DNA from: Choanephora cucurbitarum
Taxonomy: Eukaryota > Mucoromycota > Mucoromycetes > Mucorales > Choanephoraceae
Length of the DNA: 12,800 nt
Direction: 5' to 3'
Assembly: GCA_025331435.1 (NCBI GenBank)
Contig: JAIWNI010000286.1
Coordinates: 1-12,800, forward strand
The notes under the pieces were generated by a model. That model ran no database searches. It saw only the letters and a program-made list of their open reading frames with translations, and was not told the origin of the DNA. This document shows, piece by piece, positions 1 to 8,903 of the stretch (its first letter is position 1; each line of letters starts with the position of its first letter). The translations under genes and the position numbers were made by a program.

Positions 1-1
1 G

Positions 2-814
2 TATCAAGTCATCGACGGCGAAATTAAATACATTGCTTTGGTGTCGCGTAAATTGTCAACCTCTGAAAGAAACTATAGTGTTACTAGACGTGAATTGTTA
101 GCTGTTGTATACGCTTTCGCCAAATTTCACAAGTGGCTCTATTTGATTCCTTTCACTCTCTTAACTGATCATCGCAGTCTTATTTACCTGCAGACTCAGG
201 ATACCCCAAACCACCTCATGCGAGCTTATTGGGAAGGTATCTTTTCTTATCGTTTTGATTGCATTTATCTTCCTGGCTACAGAAATCTTATCCCAGACGC
301 GCTCAGTCGTTTATATACTGACGATGCAACCGACCTTGATTCCATCTCGGAAGGGGGCAATTGTGCTGATACAAGTGGAAAAGCCAAAGGTAAAAAGAAA
401 AGCAATCATCACCGATTAAACCAGACTGGAGATAAACCTCTTCAACAGTCACGCAAACAAGACATTACACATAGTAATTCTTCCACTTCTACTTCTTCCT
501 CAAAACTCATTCCGATTGTAACAGCACAAACAGATAACAGTGAAGAAAGCAATCCTACATTGCGAGCACTTAAGTTTGCTGATTACATGACGCCTCCAGT
601 CAAAGACAGAGACGACCTTATATTTAAGGCACACCTCTTAGGACACTACGGATTACAGAGCATTGAAGACCAACTTCATCATGACGGTATCCATTGGACT
701 AACATGAGAAAAGATATTCAACGTATCTTAGGAGAATGTTTAGAATGCAATAGATATAACATTGCAAAGGAAGCTTTGACATCACGTCTACAAGCGGTAA
801 CAACTTTATCCTAG
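2..814 (+). pseudogene. Gypsy Pol fragment: RNase H plus integrase zinc-binding domain (5' end off the window, 3' end frameshifted)
   Basis: The frame is open from base 2, so the coding sequence continues to the left of the window; the TTG at 38 is internal and not a start. The first ~100 residues are the Ty3-type RNase H domain. Its catalytic acidic residues are visible as E (92-94, in RRELLAV), D (167-169, in LLTDHRS) and D (296-298, in PDALSR); the first Asp would lie upstream of the window. A Ser/Thr/Lys-rich linker (about 330-570) leads to the HHCC zinc-binding domain of integrase: His at 632 and 644 (HLLGH), then Cys at 737 and 746 (CLEC). The frame ends at TAG 812-814, inside what should be the integrase core. 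The following frame is offset, and about 20 codons of the expected core, including the first catalytic Asp, are absent. In the element this region would remove RNA from the RNA/DNA hybrid and start the integrase. Confidence 0.9.
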
Positions 815-816
815 TC

Positions 817-1887
817 ATGACAGATTACTTTTCTCGCTTTACTATCTTGAGAGCTTTACCCGACAAGCACAGTACGACTATTGCGAAAGAATTGCTGAAT
901 ATCTTTTCACTTTTCGGATTTCCTAAAGTCTTAAATTCTGATTGCGGTCTCGAGTTTGTAAACGAAATAGTGAATAGAATGGTTGAGATGAGTGGTATTG
1001 ATAAGCGATTATCTTTGCCATACAATCCTTTGGGTAACTCAGTAAATGAAGCTTACGTCGGCTTAGCCAAACGCACCATTATTAAGGAGCTAAAGGGCAA
1101 ATTGGCAGATTGGGATCTATACCTCAATTACGCACAGTACGCCATGAATTGTAAGTTTGCTCGGTTACATAAGTCTAGACCTTACACGGTCATGTTTAAC
1201 AGACAGCCAAATGGATTTCAGGATTACTCCAAAATCCGGCCTACTTTACGTTTGGAAAAAGCAGATCAAATAGTCATAGACAACAAGTTTAAATATGTTA
1301 ACGACGTAGTGATCCCCGCTTTGAGTCAACGTATCAAAGATAGACAAGCACAAGATCATGAACGCTTTGCTAAGACACATAAGATGGTCAATGAAAAACA
1401 TCCAGTCGGATCCAAAGTCTTGATCAAAAATGTAAATAGGCAAAAGAAAACTGATCCCCTTAAAGATGGACCATACTTCATACATGGCTACACATCTAAC
1501 GGATCGTATATCCTAAAAGATGCTATGGGTGAGTTGCTTTCTCGTGATGTTCCCACATCGCATATCTTTGTCATGCCTAACGGTAAAATGACTCCTGATG
1601 AGTTTGAAAAGCTCAAATCACAAACGTACGAAGTACAAGCTGTAGTTGATCATCGCATTAACGAACATGGGGAAACATTATACAAAGTCAAATGGAAAGG
1701 TTATCCTGATGAGAACGATGATACTTGGGAACCTATAGAAAGCTTCGATTCGCATGATGCAATTGAAATCTATTGGGGTCGTCGTAATGCAGTCAACCAG
1801 AATACTTCCAAGAAGCGTAAAGCTGTGAGAACAGTTAATACACGCAGAGTTTCTAATAAGCGTTCTAAGCGGAACAAGAAACATTAA
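817..1887 (+). pseudogene. Gypsy Pol C-terminus: integrase core remnant, GPY/F module and chromodomain
   Basis: This is the downstream half of the broken pol gene. Its frame is open from 760 and is recognisably integrase from about 796 (GNNFILV), so the ATG at 817 is just an internal Met. Integrase core: Asp at 940-942 (SDCGLEF, where the usual residue after SD is R or N) and Glu at 1048-1050 (SVNEAYV) are exactly 35 residues apart, the DD35E spacing; the first Asp is deleted upstream. A GPY/F module (GPYFIHG, ~residues 218-250) follows. A chromodomain occupies ~residues 271-322, with the likely aromatic cage intact (Tyr at 1627 and the Trp and Tyr of KWKGY) plus the conserved TWEP. The tail (~328-356) is very Lys/Arg-rich and looks like a nuclear-localisation or DNA-binding tail. 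Chromodomains of this class are known to direct integration toward marked chromatin; here the module is well preserved although the enzyme is dead. Confidence 0.9.
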
Positions 1888-2105
1888 TTAACAGCAAGTC
1901 TATACTAGCAGTTAACTTGTCTTTTTCTCCTTCGAACTTTTTCCCACTGGGTTTTTTACATAAGGTTTTTGTCGACTTGTTAAGCTATGACTTCTGCTGA
2001 GGATACATTACAAATGATATGCTTTTATACATAATTGGATCATCCCAATGAACATGTAGAACACACAAGCAAGCGCATTTATCAAAACAGTTACGTTGCA
2101 GTCTC

Positions 2106-2113
2106 ACGGGGGG
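2106..2113 (+). promoter_or_regulatory. Candidate polypurine tract (plus-strand primer site)
   Basis: A run of six G (2108-2113) after ACA-type sequence lies 3 bases (cta) before the LTR start. Position and G-richness fit the primer for plus-strand DNA synthesis in LTR retrotransposons. It is short, and the small spacer before the LTR is unusual for a textbook tract, so the exact priming point is inferred. The 1888-2105 stretch between the pol stop and this site is untranslated element sequence with no other recognisable feature. Confidence 0.55.
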
Positions 2114-2423
2114 CTATGTTGTATTCACATGTCTATTACAGCGTATAACTAGATAGTCTTGATCTAATACATACTGCTTATAGTCATATTCCTTACAACT
2201 TGACAGTCGGTACTTAAACTGCATCTATAACTGACTTCAGATAAATCACGCGTAGCTTCAATCTTCATTGTTATGTCGATATTTTAGTATATGACACGTG
2301 CAATAGCTTTATTCAGGCAGAAAGTGCACTTAGACATAGCTGTGGCTCAGTACTTGACTTATAGTCTATTGAGTTGACTTAATATGAGATTGATTTATTC
2401 ATACAACGCTTGTCGCTCTTAAG

Positions 2424-2472
2424 ACTCTTGATCCACTTTACAGTCTGTCATTGGCTCAAGATGGATCAGAGT
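2424..2472 (+). repeat. Imperfect inverted repeat inside the LTR
   Basis: ACTCTTGATCCA (2424-2435) pairs with TGGATCAGAGT (2462-2472) with one bulged base, leaving a 26-nt loop. It lies about 70 bases upstream of the AATAAA. It could fold in the RNA of the repeat region, but this single copy gives no covariation evidence. Confidence 0.45.
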
Positions 2473-2537
2473 TAGCATAGTAACTTCACTGTAATTCATC
2501 CAGCCCATCTCCTATTAATTAGACACACACGTTTGAT

Positions 2538-2543
2538 AATAAA
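2538..2543 (+). promoter_or_regulatory. Possible polyadenylation signal in the 3' LTR
   Basis: A canonical AATAAA about 110 bases before the LTR end is followed by a CT/T-rich stretch (2550-2568). The position fits the U3-R region of a fungal gypsy LTR, where element transcripts are cleaved. Such hexamers are common in DNA this AT-rich, so the call is tentative. Confidence 0.3.
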
Positions 2544-2652
2544 GAACGGGCTCTCTCTCTTTTTTCGCTCTTCCAGGATTATATAGATTCTGGTTGTATT
2601 TTTCTTGCTCATATAGATTTTAGTTTATTGTATTTTCGTGTCTGATACAACA

Positions 2653-4231
2653 GACAGTCAACACAAGAAGCGAAATAGAAAAAGAAACACCAGATAGATA
2701 GTCTATTTGAAAAAAAAGAATAAAGATGAGACTTTAATCACTTTTAGAAAAAAAAGTTGGAATCGTCCTCATTGACGCGTCTTTTTACTATTGATGAGTA
2801 CATCTTATTCGTGAAGCAAGAGATTCAAACTAGATCTTAACGGAAACTGCGACCAAAAAGACAAACGCGCTAAACGGAATACATGTTACAGCTTGAGGGC
2901 CAGTTTTGTTACCTTTCTCGACGAAGCTCGGAAGATTCCTAAGCTTTGCGCCCAAATGAGTCATCACATGCGTTCATCAATTTGACAACATACCTTACAA
3001 CCGAGTAGCAGAGTCAAATAGCAATACAAGTTTGATAAATTGATAACAAAAAGCCAATACCAGTGTTGCAGGAGTCAATAGAAGGTAAGAATGTAACATT
3101 GAAGTTGGTCATCTACCGATAAGTACATCTGGTTAGGCAGTCGGTATATGTAGGCTTGGAGATATGGAGAAATGGTTCTAGCTAGAAAAAAAAGCAATTC
3201 AGAGTACCAGAGCTGCGAATGATTGAAGTCAACCGAGTCAATTGGCATTATGCAACTTGAATCACACAATATAAGGCAGATGGGATATGAGAGACGATGT
3301 AAGTAAACAGGAAGCATAACCCAGAAAGTAGAGTGACTAAAGAAGCGGATAGACAATCTATAGAAAAGGATGTGTTAGTTAAACGACAAAATAAAAGATG
3401 AAGAGACTGGATATGATAAGGGCAAGCGATGAGTCGAAGGAGGAGAGAATCAAGTGAATGGATCAGATAGAAGTAGGCCGAGATCGAGAACAGCTACGAC
3501 CATATTATACCAGACGGGAGAAAAGTTATGGGCTTATACAGACATAAATATTAGCAGTATGAGCATATATACAAAGAGAATATAGCGATGAAATAAAGGT
3601 GTCCAATGTGTATGATATCAATTAGAGTATAAAGGGATTACCCATCGGATGATTTGAATTATTCGAGAAGGTAAAATGGGCAAAATAGTTCTCGGCATTG
3701 TCCCTGATAAGGATATTTCGACCTCGAAACTATAAGCAGATGTTATATGAATGCTTTTTAGAGACGAAGGAGTCTTATGGATGCTATTATTTAGAAGGTA
3801 CTGTTAAAAGTGTGCAAAGTATTGACTGGTATTTTTAAAATGAATCCCATCTTTGGCTGTGCATTTCTTTAAATGGGGGAATGAAAAAGAAACAACTATT
3901 TTTAGTATATTTCGAACAGTAATTGAAGAACTTTAGTAATCGCACCAATGATGAGCTGATACATGTTGACGCAATAAGCAAATGTCTTGGAATTGAATGA
4001 AGTCTTTTCATAAAAACCTTTGCTCAGTATATACTGAAAATAGAAAGCGTAAGAAAAAGCACACATTCACTTTAATAAATTACCGTAAAATATACGCGGA
4101 ATACTTTATCTTGAATGGCAGTATAAACGTAGAGATTTTAAAGAGGGAAATTGAATGTCAACAAAGTCAATAAAATCTTACAGGCAAGGAGGAGCAGCCA
4201 TGGAATAGCTAAAAAGAGTAGATACTTTTAA
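2653..4231. other. Intergenic AT-rich DNA, no confident gene
   Basis: About 1.6 kb between the gypsy LTR and the solo LTR. The + strand is markedly purine-rich (about 2660-2760 and 3060-3700), which opens a pyrimidine-coded frame on the minus strand at 3075-3356 (93 codons) with no recognisable domain. A plus-strand frame at 3662-3997 reads somewhat protein-like between stops at 3686, 3836, 3920 and 3998 but matches no family I know. No tRNA, terminal-repeat pair or promoter stands out. Confidence 0.5.
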
Positions 4232-4236
4232 GCCTC
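4232..4236. repeat. Target site duplication, left copy (GCCTC)
   Basis: GCCTC directly abuts the TGTTGTAT end of the solo LTR and is repeated exactly at 4804-4808. Confidence 0.8.
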
Positions 4237-4803
4237 TGTTGTATAAGTAGGTTCTCAGCAGTAGTAAAAAAGACAAAGTACGACTAAGACTCAACTTTTA
4301 TTGTTTTGTCCGGAATAAGTTCAAAATAAAATTGAATGAAGTTTCTAACTAGTCAAGAATCTATCTCTATTTAAACTATTCAATTGATGTTGGAAAGTGA
4401 CTTGGTCTTCAATGCACAATGTCTATCTTTGTTACACCTTATCTTATCTACCAATGAACAACTTTATATAGCAGGCCAACTTTTATGACTTCTTGCATTG
4501 AGACATAAACAATTAAGCAGTGACATCTTTATAGTCATACAAGACTTGAGATATTAATATCACCATCGTTATCATATGACATTTTGTAACTGTTTGTGAG
4601 TCTAGATATTCTATTTGTTAATCCTGCATTGACAGCAGTGACATTTTGGTTGTCAGGCTAGACACTCAATTCTATAGCTCTGTTACAAGTGACTATGTTA
4701 TATGTCTCTTTATTTGGTAGTTTATGATCTGAGTCTAGACAGAGGTTAAATGTCAACTATTGTGTTGTTCGATACATCGTTCGATACATCGTTCGATACA
4801 ACA
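4237..4803. repeat. Solo LTR of a Ty3/gypsy-type element with 5-bp target site duplication
   Basis: The interval begins TGTTGTAT (4237-4244) and ends ATACAACA (4796-4803), identical to the ends of the 3' LTR at 2117-2652 and to the known yeast sigma/Ty3 ends. It is flanked by a perfect direct repeat GCCTC (4232-4236 and 4804-4808), and 5 bp is the duplication size made by Ty3-type integrases. There is no pol or gag sequence inside, and 567 bp is LTR-sized, so it is a solo LTR left by recombination between two LTRs. By eye its interior does not match the 2117-2652 LTR, so it is probably a different family. Orientation is not decided. Confidence 0.85.
4767..4802. repeat. Three tandem 12-bp units at the solo-LTR terminus
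   Basis: The units gttcgatacatc (4767-4778), gttcgatacatc (4779-4790) and gttcgatacaac (4791-4802) sit head to tail. The last unit forms most of the LTR's ATACAACA end, so the terminus-proximal sequence has been amplified inward. Replication slippage is the simplest origin. Confidence 0.85.
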
Positions 4804-4808
4804 GCCTC
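4804..4808. repeat. Target site duplication, right copy (GCCTC)
   Basis: GCCTC directly abuts the ATACAACA end of the solo LTR, matching 4232-4236 in all five bases. Confidence 0.8.
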
Positions 4809-5429
4809 CTTAAAAATGACTAACTTTGATAGTTATTTTAGGTTACACTCAAAGAGGATTAAGAGAAGGATGCCTAGTATCATAGGAGATATGAGTGAGC
4901 ATCTAGATTGATATTTACTACTATTTCATATTGAATTTTAAACGCATGAGCATATTGACATAACAACCGTTTCTTAAATTGACCAACTCTTGCAAGTAGT
5001 AATGAAGGCTGTTAGGCGTAGCTGATGTTGCCAGGTTTTGCACTACATATTTATATACGATAACATAACAAGTTGATTATGTATTTGAGAAGGTTTAATA
5101 GGGCGGTTGAACTTATTCAGGCCCCACGGATTCTATGGAAATACATCATATTCATGATCAATGATAAAATAAATACATGCTCCAAGAAAAATGAGAAAGT
5201 AACAACTGGTTTAGAAATTAAATGAAATGATTAAGATGAAGAAAAGGTGAAAAAGAGAAGGAGAGACCTCGTACAGAGATTTAGATACAATAGGACTGCG
5301 TTTTTATCCAAATCGTAATAAAAGATTGGATTAATGGTATATCTATTTCGTTCCTTTCTTTTCTTTTTTTCTTCTTTGCCCACCACCACACCCTTTATTA
5401 TGCATATATTATTCACAGATACAACTATA
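4809..5429. other. Intergenic AT-rich DNA, no gene seen
   Basis: No open frame with recognisable content is present. The right part holds a purine-rich stretch (about 5215-5275) and a polypyrimidine stretch (5348-5400), which account for the minus-strand frame at 5231-5467. This stretch lies just beyond the 3' end of the decayed minus-strand gene at 5430-6975 and may contain that transposon's terminus, but I could not find a convincing terminal inverted repeat. Confidence 0.45.
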
Positions 5430-5742
5430 CTACGTATCTCTTCTTTGACCTCGAGGAATTCCGTCAAGCTTTTTATGATACATGGAGTCTGACAAAATAA
5501 GTTGGAGCTTCAAATCATCTTCATCTTACCTGACCAGACCAACAATCGAGACAATGTGTTCCGCCTCACAAATCATCACCTTCTTTCATACATCACTTGC
5601 AAATAACTTCACTATTGGAACACCAAACCGATCCTTCGTACTTTCCTCTATGACTGATATTAAGGCCAGAAAATGTTTGACCCCTTGATGTACGTGGACC
5701 ATGTACGCGATCACATTACCGACATACCAAGACGAACGATTA

Positions 5743-5806
5743 CTGCAAAAAGTAAGCGTATCAATATCGCATTAAACTTACAATGATAACAAATGCGTAT
5801 ACTTAC
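5743..5806 (-). other. Spliceosomal intron (64 nt) in the decayed transposase-like gene
   Basis: Read on the minus strand, the 5' site is GTAAGTATAC (from 5806) and the 3' site is TTTTTGCAG (ending 5743). A CTTAC-type branch-point candidate lies a few bases before the pyrimidine run. Removing it joins CA|T (His) and carries the protein-like frame from EPE into NRSSWYVGN. Length and splice signals are typical of fungal introns, and the splice restores frame between two otherwise offset coding blocks. Confidence 0.7.
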
Positions 5807-6403
5807 TGTTCCGGTTCTACAGCCAAAAAAATAACGTAGTTATTGGCCCATTTAAGCTGCGATTGATATATGCAATAGTGTCCTGACTGATACACCAAAT
5901 CGCTTTATAGCTTACGAGCGGCCGATTTGACGATCACAGTCTCCTTATCGGCGACTTGTTGATGATCATGACGATAATACTGCTACAATGCTTCATACAC
6001 ATCGTCTACTTCTTCAAGATTGATGGTTTCAAATCTAGTTCAAAGTTGGGGCTTTACACCTTCTTTATCATCTGGACAATCGAAAAAAGATTCTAGCTTT
6101 TTGTTCTGATTTGGATGTATCATCTCTTGAAGCTGTTGCATTCGAAATTCTTTGAAAAAGTTCAATCTTTTCAATATATTCTGTGAGTCTTGGTGGGATC
6201 TGGACTTTGATTTGCAAAAATTGCGATACTTTTGGATGGTGCGTTCTAGGGATCGACAAGAATAATACTGCAGAGATCCTTGTTGTTCAATAAGTGTTGG
6301 CTTATGGTAGGTGTTAAAATGATTATTTATAATCCAGACCCGCACGCTGAACCTTCGTTGGCTAATTTCATTGTATAAAAATCATCCCCGTACAACAAGC
6401 AAC

Positions 6404-6460
6404 CTATGTAATAGTGCTGCTTAGCTATTGAAATACATTAAATCACAGAGTATCTAATAC
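6404..6460 (-). other. Possible second intron in the same decayed gene
   Basis: On the minus strand, GTATTAG (from 6460) to TACATAG (ending 6404) is 57 nt and in frame. It would remove two of the three stops clustered here and bring the upstream SITIQ block and the downstream FLYNEIS block to the spacing I expect for the family. The 5' site is weak and no strong branch point is seen, so plain decay is nearly as likely. Confidence 0.25.
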
Positions 6461-7500
6461 CTGCGCATATCTACTATGTATAGTTTACCAATTAGTTTTT
6501 GTATAGTTATAGAAACTGCATTTACAAGGTTCATCAAGGCAGCTCGTGCTTGCTCGTGTGGCAAGTAGGGAACGATCATGGTAGGGACAATGTACAATAA
6601 TGATTGCTGCCAGTCAACAGATCAATAATAACTCGTACGACTGTCGAATGAATAATCAAAGGCAAGACATGCCGGCTTACTCTCAACTATCCAAGGTCTA
6701 AGTGAATTAATGAAAGACGTTTACTGTCTTGCGGCTTTTTTTTTTCTTGCATCCATAAAGAAAAGGGTATTTTCAATGACTAAAGCAGCAGCTTGGAACC
6801 TCTTTATGACCGCTGCACATGTCATTTACAGGAGATTCCTGTACTCTTTGAGCTCTACTGAGGTGTATAAACTCACTCGAGATCCACTGTCTGTTTCGAT
6901 GTCAGTTACTATAGTTTCTGTAAGTGTTAGTAAGAAGAATGCGCTGCTCGGTTGATTATTTACATGAGGCCCCTTTCAGAAACCGAAAGAGCAGATGAAT
7001 CCAATCTTTAAAATATTTCTTATCCAATGAGAATTGAGAGATTATTTTATTTTCATTCGCTTTCAGTTTAACTTTAGCTGAGGAATAGGTTGATCTAACT
7101 TTATCTTTCTTTTGCTCTTTTATCTTCTTTTACAGCTTTATTTCTTTCTTTTTTTTCTTTGGTCTCTTTGTCGAGATTACTGCTTTTTACACTTTCGCAT
7201 GTAAAGCCAAAGCTCTGAACCGATGAATCACATGCTCAGTCAAAACACAGCACTTGAGAATGCTTGGACTTGTGCAGTTCGTTCTTTACACCAGCTTGTT
7301 ATGTGAAAATGTCTCGAAACGGTGCTTTGGAAGTCAACAGCATGTTTTGAGCTCTAGCAAGCTTACTAAACATCTCTTATCCTCTCGCTTGTGTAGCAAT
7401 TCAGAAATGTAAACTGGAGCAGATCAACAACCTAAACATTGGAAAGCGAAAAAGCAACTTCAATTCAGATTTCCTTATTTTTTTTTGTGGTAAAGGGACA

Positions 7501-7520
7501 TGAATGCTGTGGAGCATTCA
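7501..7520. repeat. Perfect 8-bp hairpin with 4-nt loop
   Basis: TGAATGCT (7501-7508), loop GTGG (7509-7512), AGCATTCA (7513-7520). The stem is exact. No gene end is supported next to it, so no role is assigned. Confidence 0.5.
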
Positions 7521-8903
7521 CGAGCATTTTTATCGGAAGAGCACACGAGAAAAGAAGAGTCAAAGTAGTTTGTCATAGTGACAGAGCTAAACGATCGAAT
7601 AATATTCTATCTTGAAAAAGCTGTCTAGTATCAGCAGACGCAGCAAGAAAATGTTAAAATGCATATTGGATGGGTATATACATATATGTATGAGACCGTG
7701 TCATACAGCAAGATAGGGCAACTGATACGATACAACGCCGAAAGATATTGGCTTTTTCTGGATGATACAATCAGCTAGATTGAATTGAGAAAATGTTTGG
7801 GTCACTGCTACGACATCTTGCAAATATAAATAGAATCATGACGGCTAATTCGACGGTTGATCCGAAAATGAAGATATGTTCTATAAATGGGCCTGTATGT
7901 TGATGTGATATATGACGGTACTCAAATGGTCTATTTGTATTTAGACCTATATGATCAGAATTACTTACTAAATGTTTACATAGAAAAGAAGTACAAGACA
8001 AAACTAAGAACATGCGATCAACGTGTTATGTGAACAAAGGTGAAGAAGAGCTGAGGAAGGATACTGGTACCGATGTCATAAAAGAAAGTTCAAGATAGAT
8101 ATATGCAATACTAGGTCTCAACTTTTACGTTTGCAATGATGAGAGATCGCGAGGCTTTGAGACATGGACAACGATGAAAAGAGGTATTCTCTCTGAGATA
8201 AAGGCCAGTCTGAGAGTTAATGACTATGTGTGATTTGTTTGTCCAGCCGAGAGTATCAGACGAGATTCAAAAGAGACGGTTTTGTTTAGGACGGTAATTG
8301 ACTGTCACTATGGATTGTACAGGATAATGCTGAATAAGATTTGTGGCCTACTTTGAGCTTGATGAATATCATACGATGCAGTTACTTTGTAATACATCAA
8401 TAAGCTTATTTTCTTGTACAAATAAACGATCTGTAGTCAAGGAGAACAAAACTGATATTTATTCGCTTCAAGTTCACCGTGGCTACGTTTTCTGACCTTA
8501 TATACACTTGTATATTCCCTTTTTTTTGAGAAGTATTGATGATGCTGTTGTCCAATTGACCATTCTGTGCAACAATATTCTGTGTTGCTTGTCTGCTTGT
8601 CTCCATCAGTTTCTTTTATTAATAATTGTGGACTACAATTTATGATCGTTCGGCTATGTTGGTTGCAAAAGCCAGTCAAGATGATTTGTCTCTTTAGGTT
8701 ACCGTTTGACCACTCCCCCTCCTTTTCTTGTGTATGAGTAAAAGAAACATCAGATCCACTAGGACTGAGTACTACCTAAAAGCTTAGAAAATAGTGACCT
8801 TATCTGTCTGACAGAAATCAGAGGGATTTGAATAAAGCCGAATAAGATTGGATACGGTTGAAACACAATGAATCTTTTTATTTTTTTTTGTCTGTCGACG
8901 AAC

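Larger units (their letters stand above)
1..2652 (+). mobile_element. Ty3/gypsy chromovirus-type LTR retrotransposon, 3' part (5' part outside window)
   Basis: The domain order RNase H, H2C2 zinc-binding domain, integrase core, GPY/F module, chromodomain, polypurine tract and LTR is diagnostic of Ty3/gypsy chromoviruses (Metaviridae). The element enters from the left edge, so the 5' LTR, primer-binding site, gag, protease and reverse transcriptase are not seen. The right end is set by an LTR beginning TGTTGTAT at 2117 and closing ATACAACA at 2652, the same 8-bp inverted termini known for the yeast Ty3/sigma LTR. The 5 bases after the LTR (2653-2657, gacag) should be one copy of the target duplication, but the partner lies outside the window. 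The pol frame is broken within integrase near 770-814, so this copy cannot make its own integrase. Domain assignment is from visible motifs; the host group is inferred. Confidence 0.93.
2117..2652 (+). repeat. 3' LTR of the gypsy element (536 bp)
   Basis: The LTR starts TGTTGTAT (2117-2124) right after the G-run tract and ends ATACAACA (2645-2652), a perfect 8-bp inverted terminal repeat that extends imperfectly (TGTTGTATtcAcA against TGTTGTATcAgAcA). Its length is ordinary for fungal Ty3 elements. Inside there is an AATAAA at 2538-2543, followed by a CT-rich stretch that could mark the end of R, and a bulged inverted repeat at 2424-2472. The 5' LTR is not in the window, so age from LTR divergence cannot be judged. 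Confidence 0.88.
5430..6975 (-). pseudogene. Decayed intron-containing gene, probable transposase (C-terminal half)
   Basis: On the minus strand a single frame runs from 6975 to 5807 without any frameshift (about 390 codons) but with in-frame stops, among them 6826-6828, 6721-6723, 6622-6624, 6040-6042, 5983-5985 and 5905-5907. After a 64-nt intron (5743-5806) it resumes in a second exon (5742-5430), which also contains stops. Protein-like blocks in order include VDWQQSLLYIVPTMIVPYLP (about 6621-6562), QGSLQYYSCRSLERTIQKY (about 6282-6226), VYQSGHYCIYQSQLKWANNY, SSWYVGNVIAYMVHV just after the splice, then HFLALISV and a VSIVGLV block near the end. From memory of the family, the order 'PT..VPYL - SARSLERxIGKY - WYVG...FLAL - ISV..I..VGLV' is that of a transposase-domain protein common in Mucoromycota genomes. 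The family name is an inference. The N-terminal half is not visible upstream. It is a dead copy; no terminal inverted repeats were found. Confidence 0.68.

Noticed and set aside
825..1884. Three minus-strand ORFs inside the gypsy pol region
   Set aside because: Antisense shadows of the integrase and chromodomain coding sequence.
3075..3356. Minus-strand 93-codon ORF
   Set aside because: Aromatic/Ser/Leu-rich translation of a purine-rich plus strand; no domain, no supporting neighbours or splice signals.
5482..5688. Plus-strand 68-codon ORF
   Set aside because: It is the antisense shadow of the second exon of the decayed minus-strand gene.
6710..6955. Plus-strand 81-codon ORF
   Set aside because: Antisense shadow of the upstream part of the same decayed minus-strand gene.
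7771..8013. Minus-strand 80-codon ORF with a hydrophobic stretch
   Set aside because: No family recognised and no further coding-like sequence around it.
8406..8679. Overlapping minus-strand ORFs of 66 and 80 codons
   Set aside because: Two frames open over the same bases, no recognisable domain, composition typical of chance frames.
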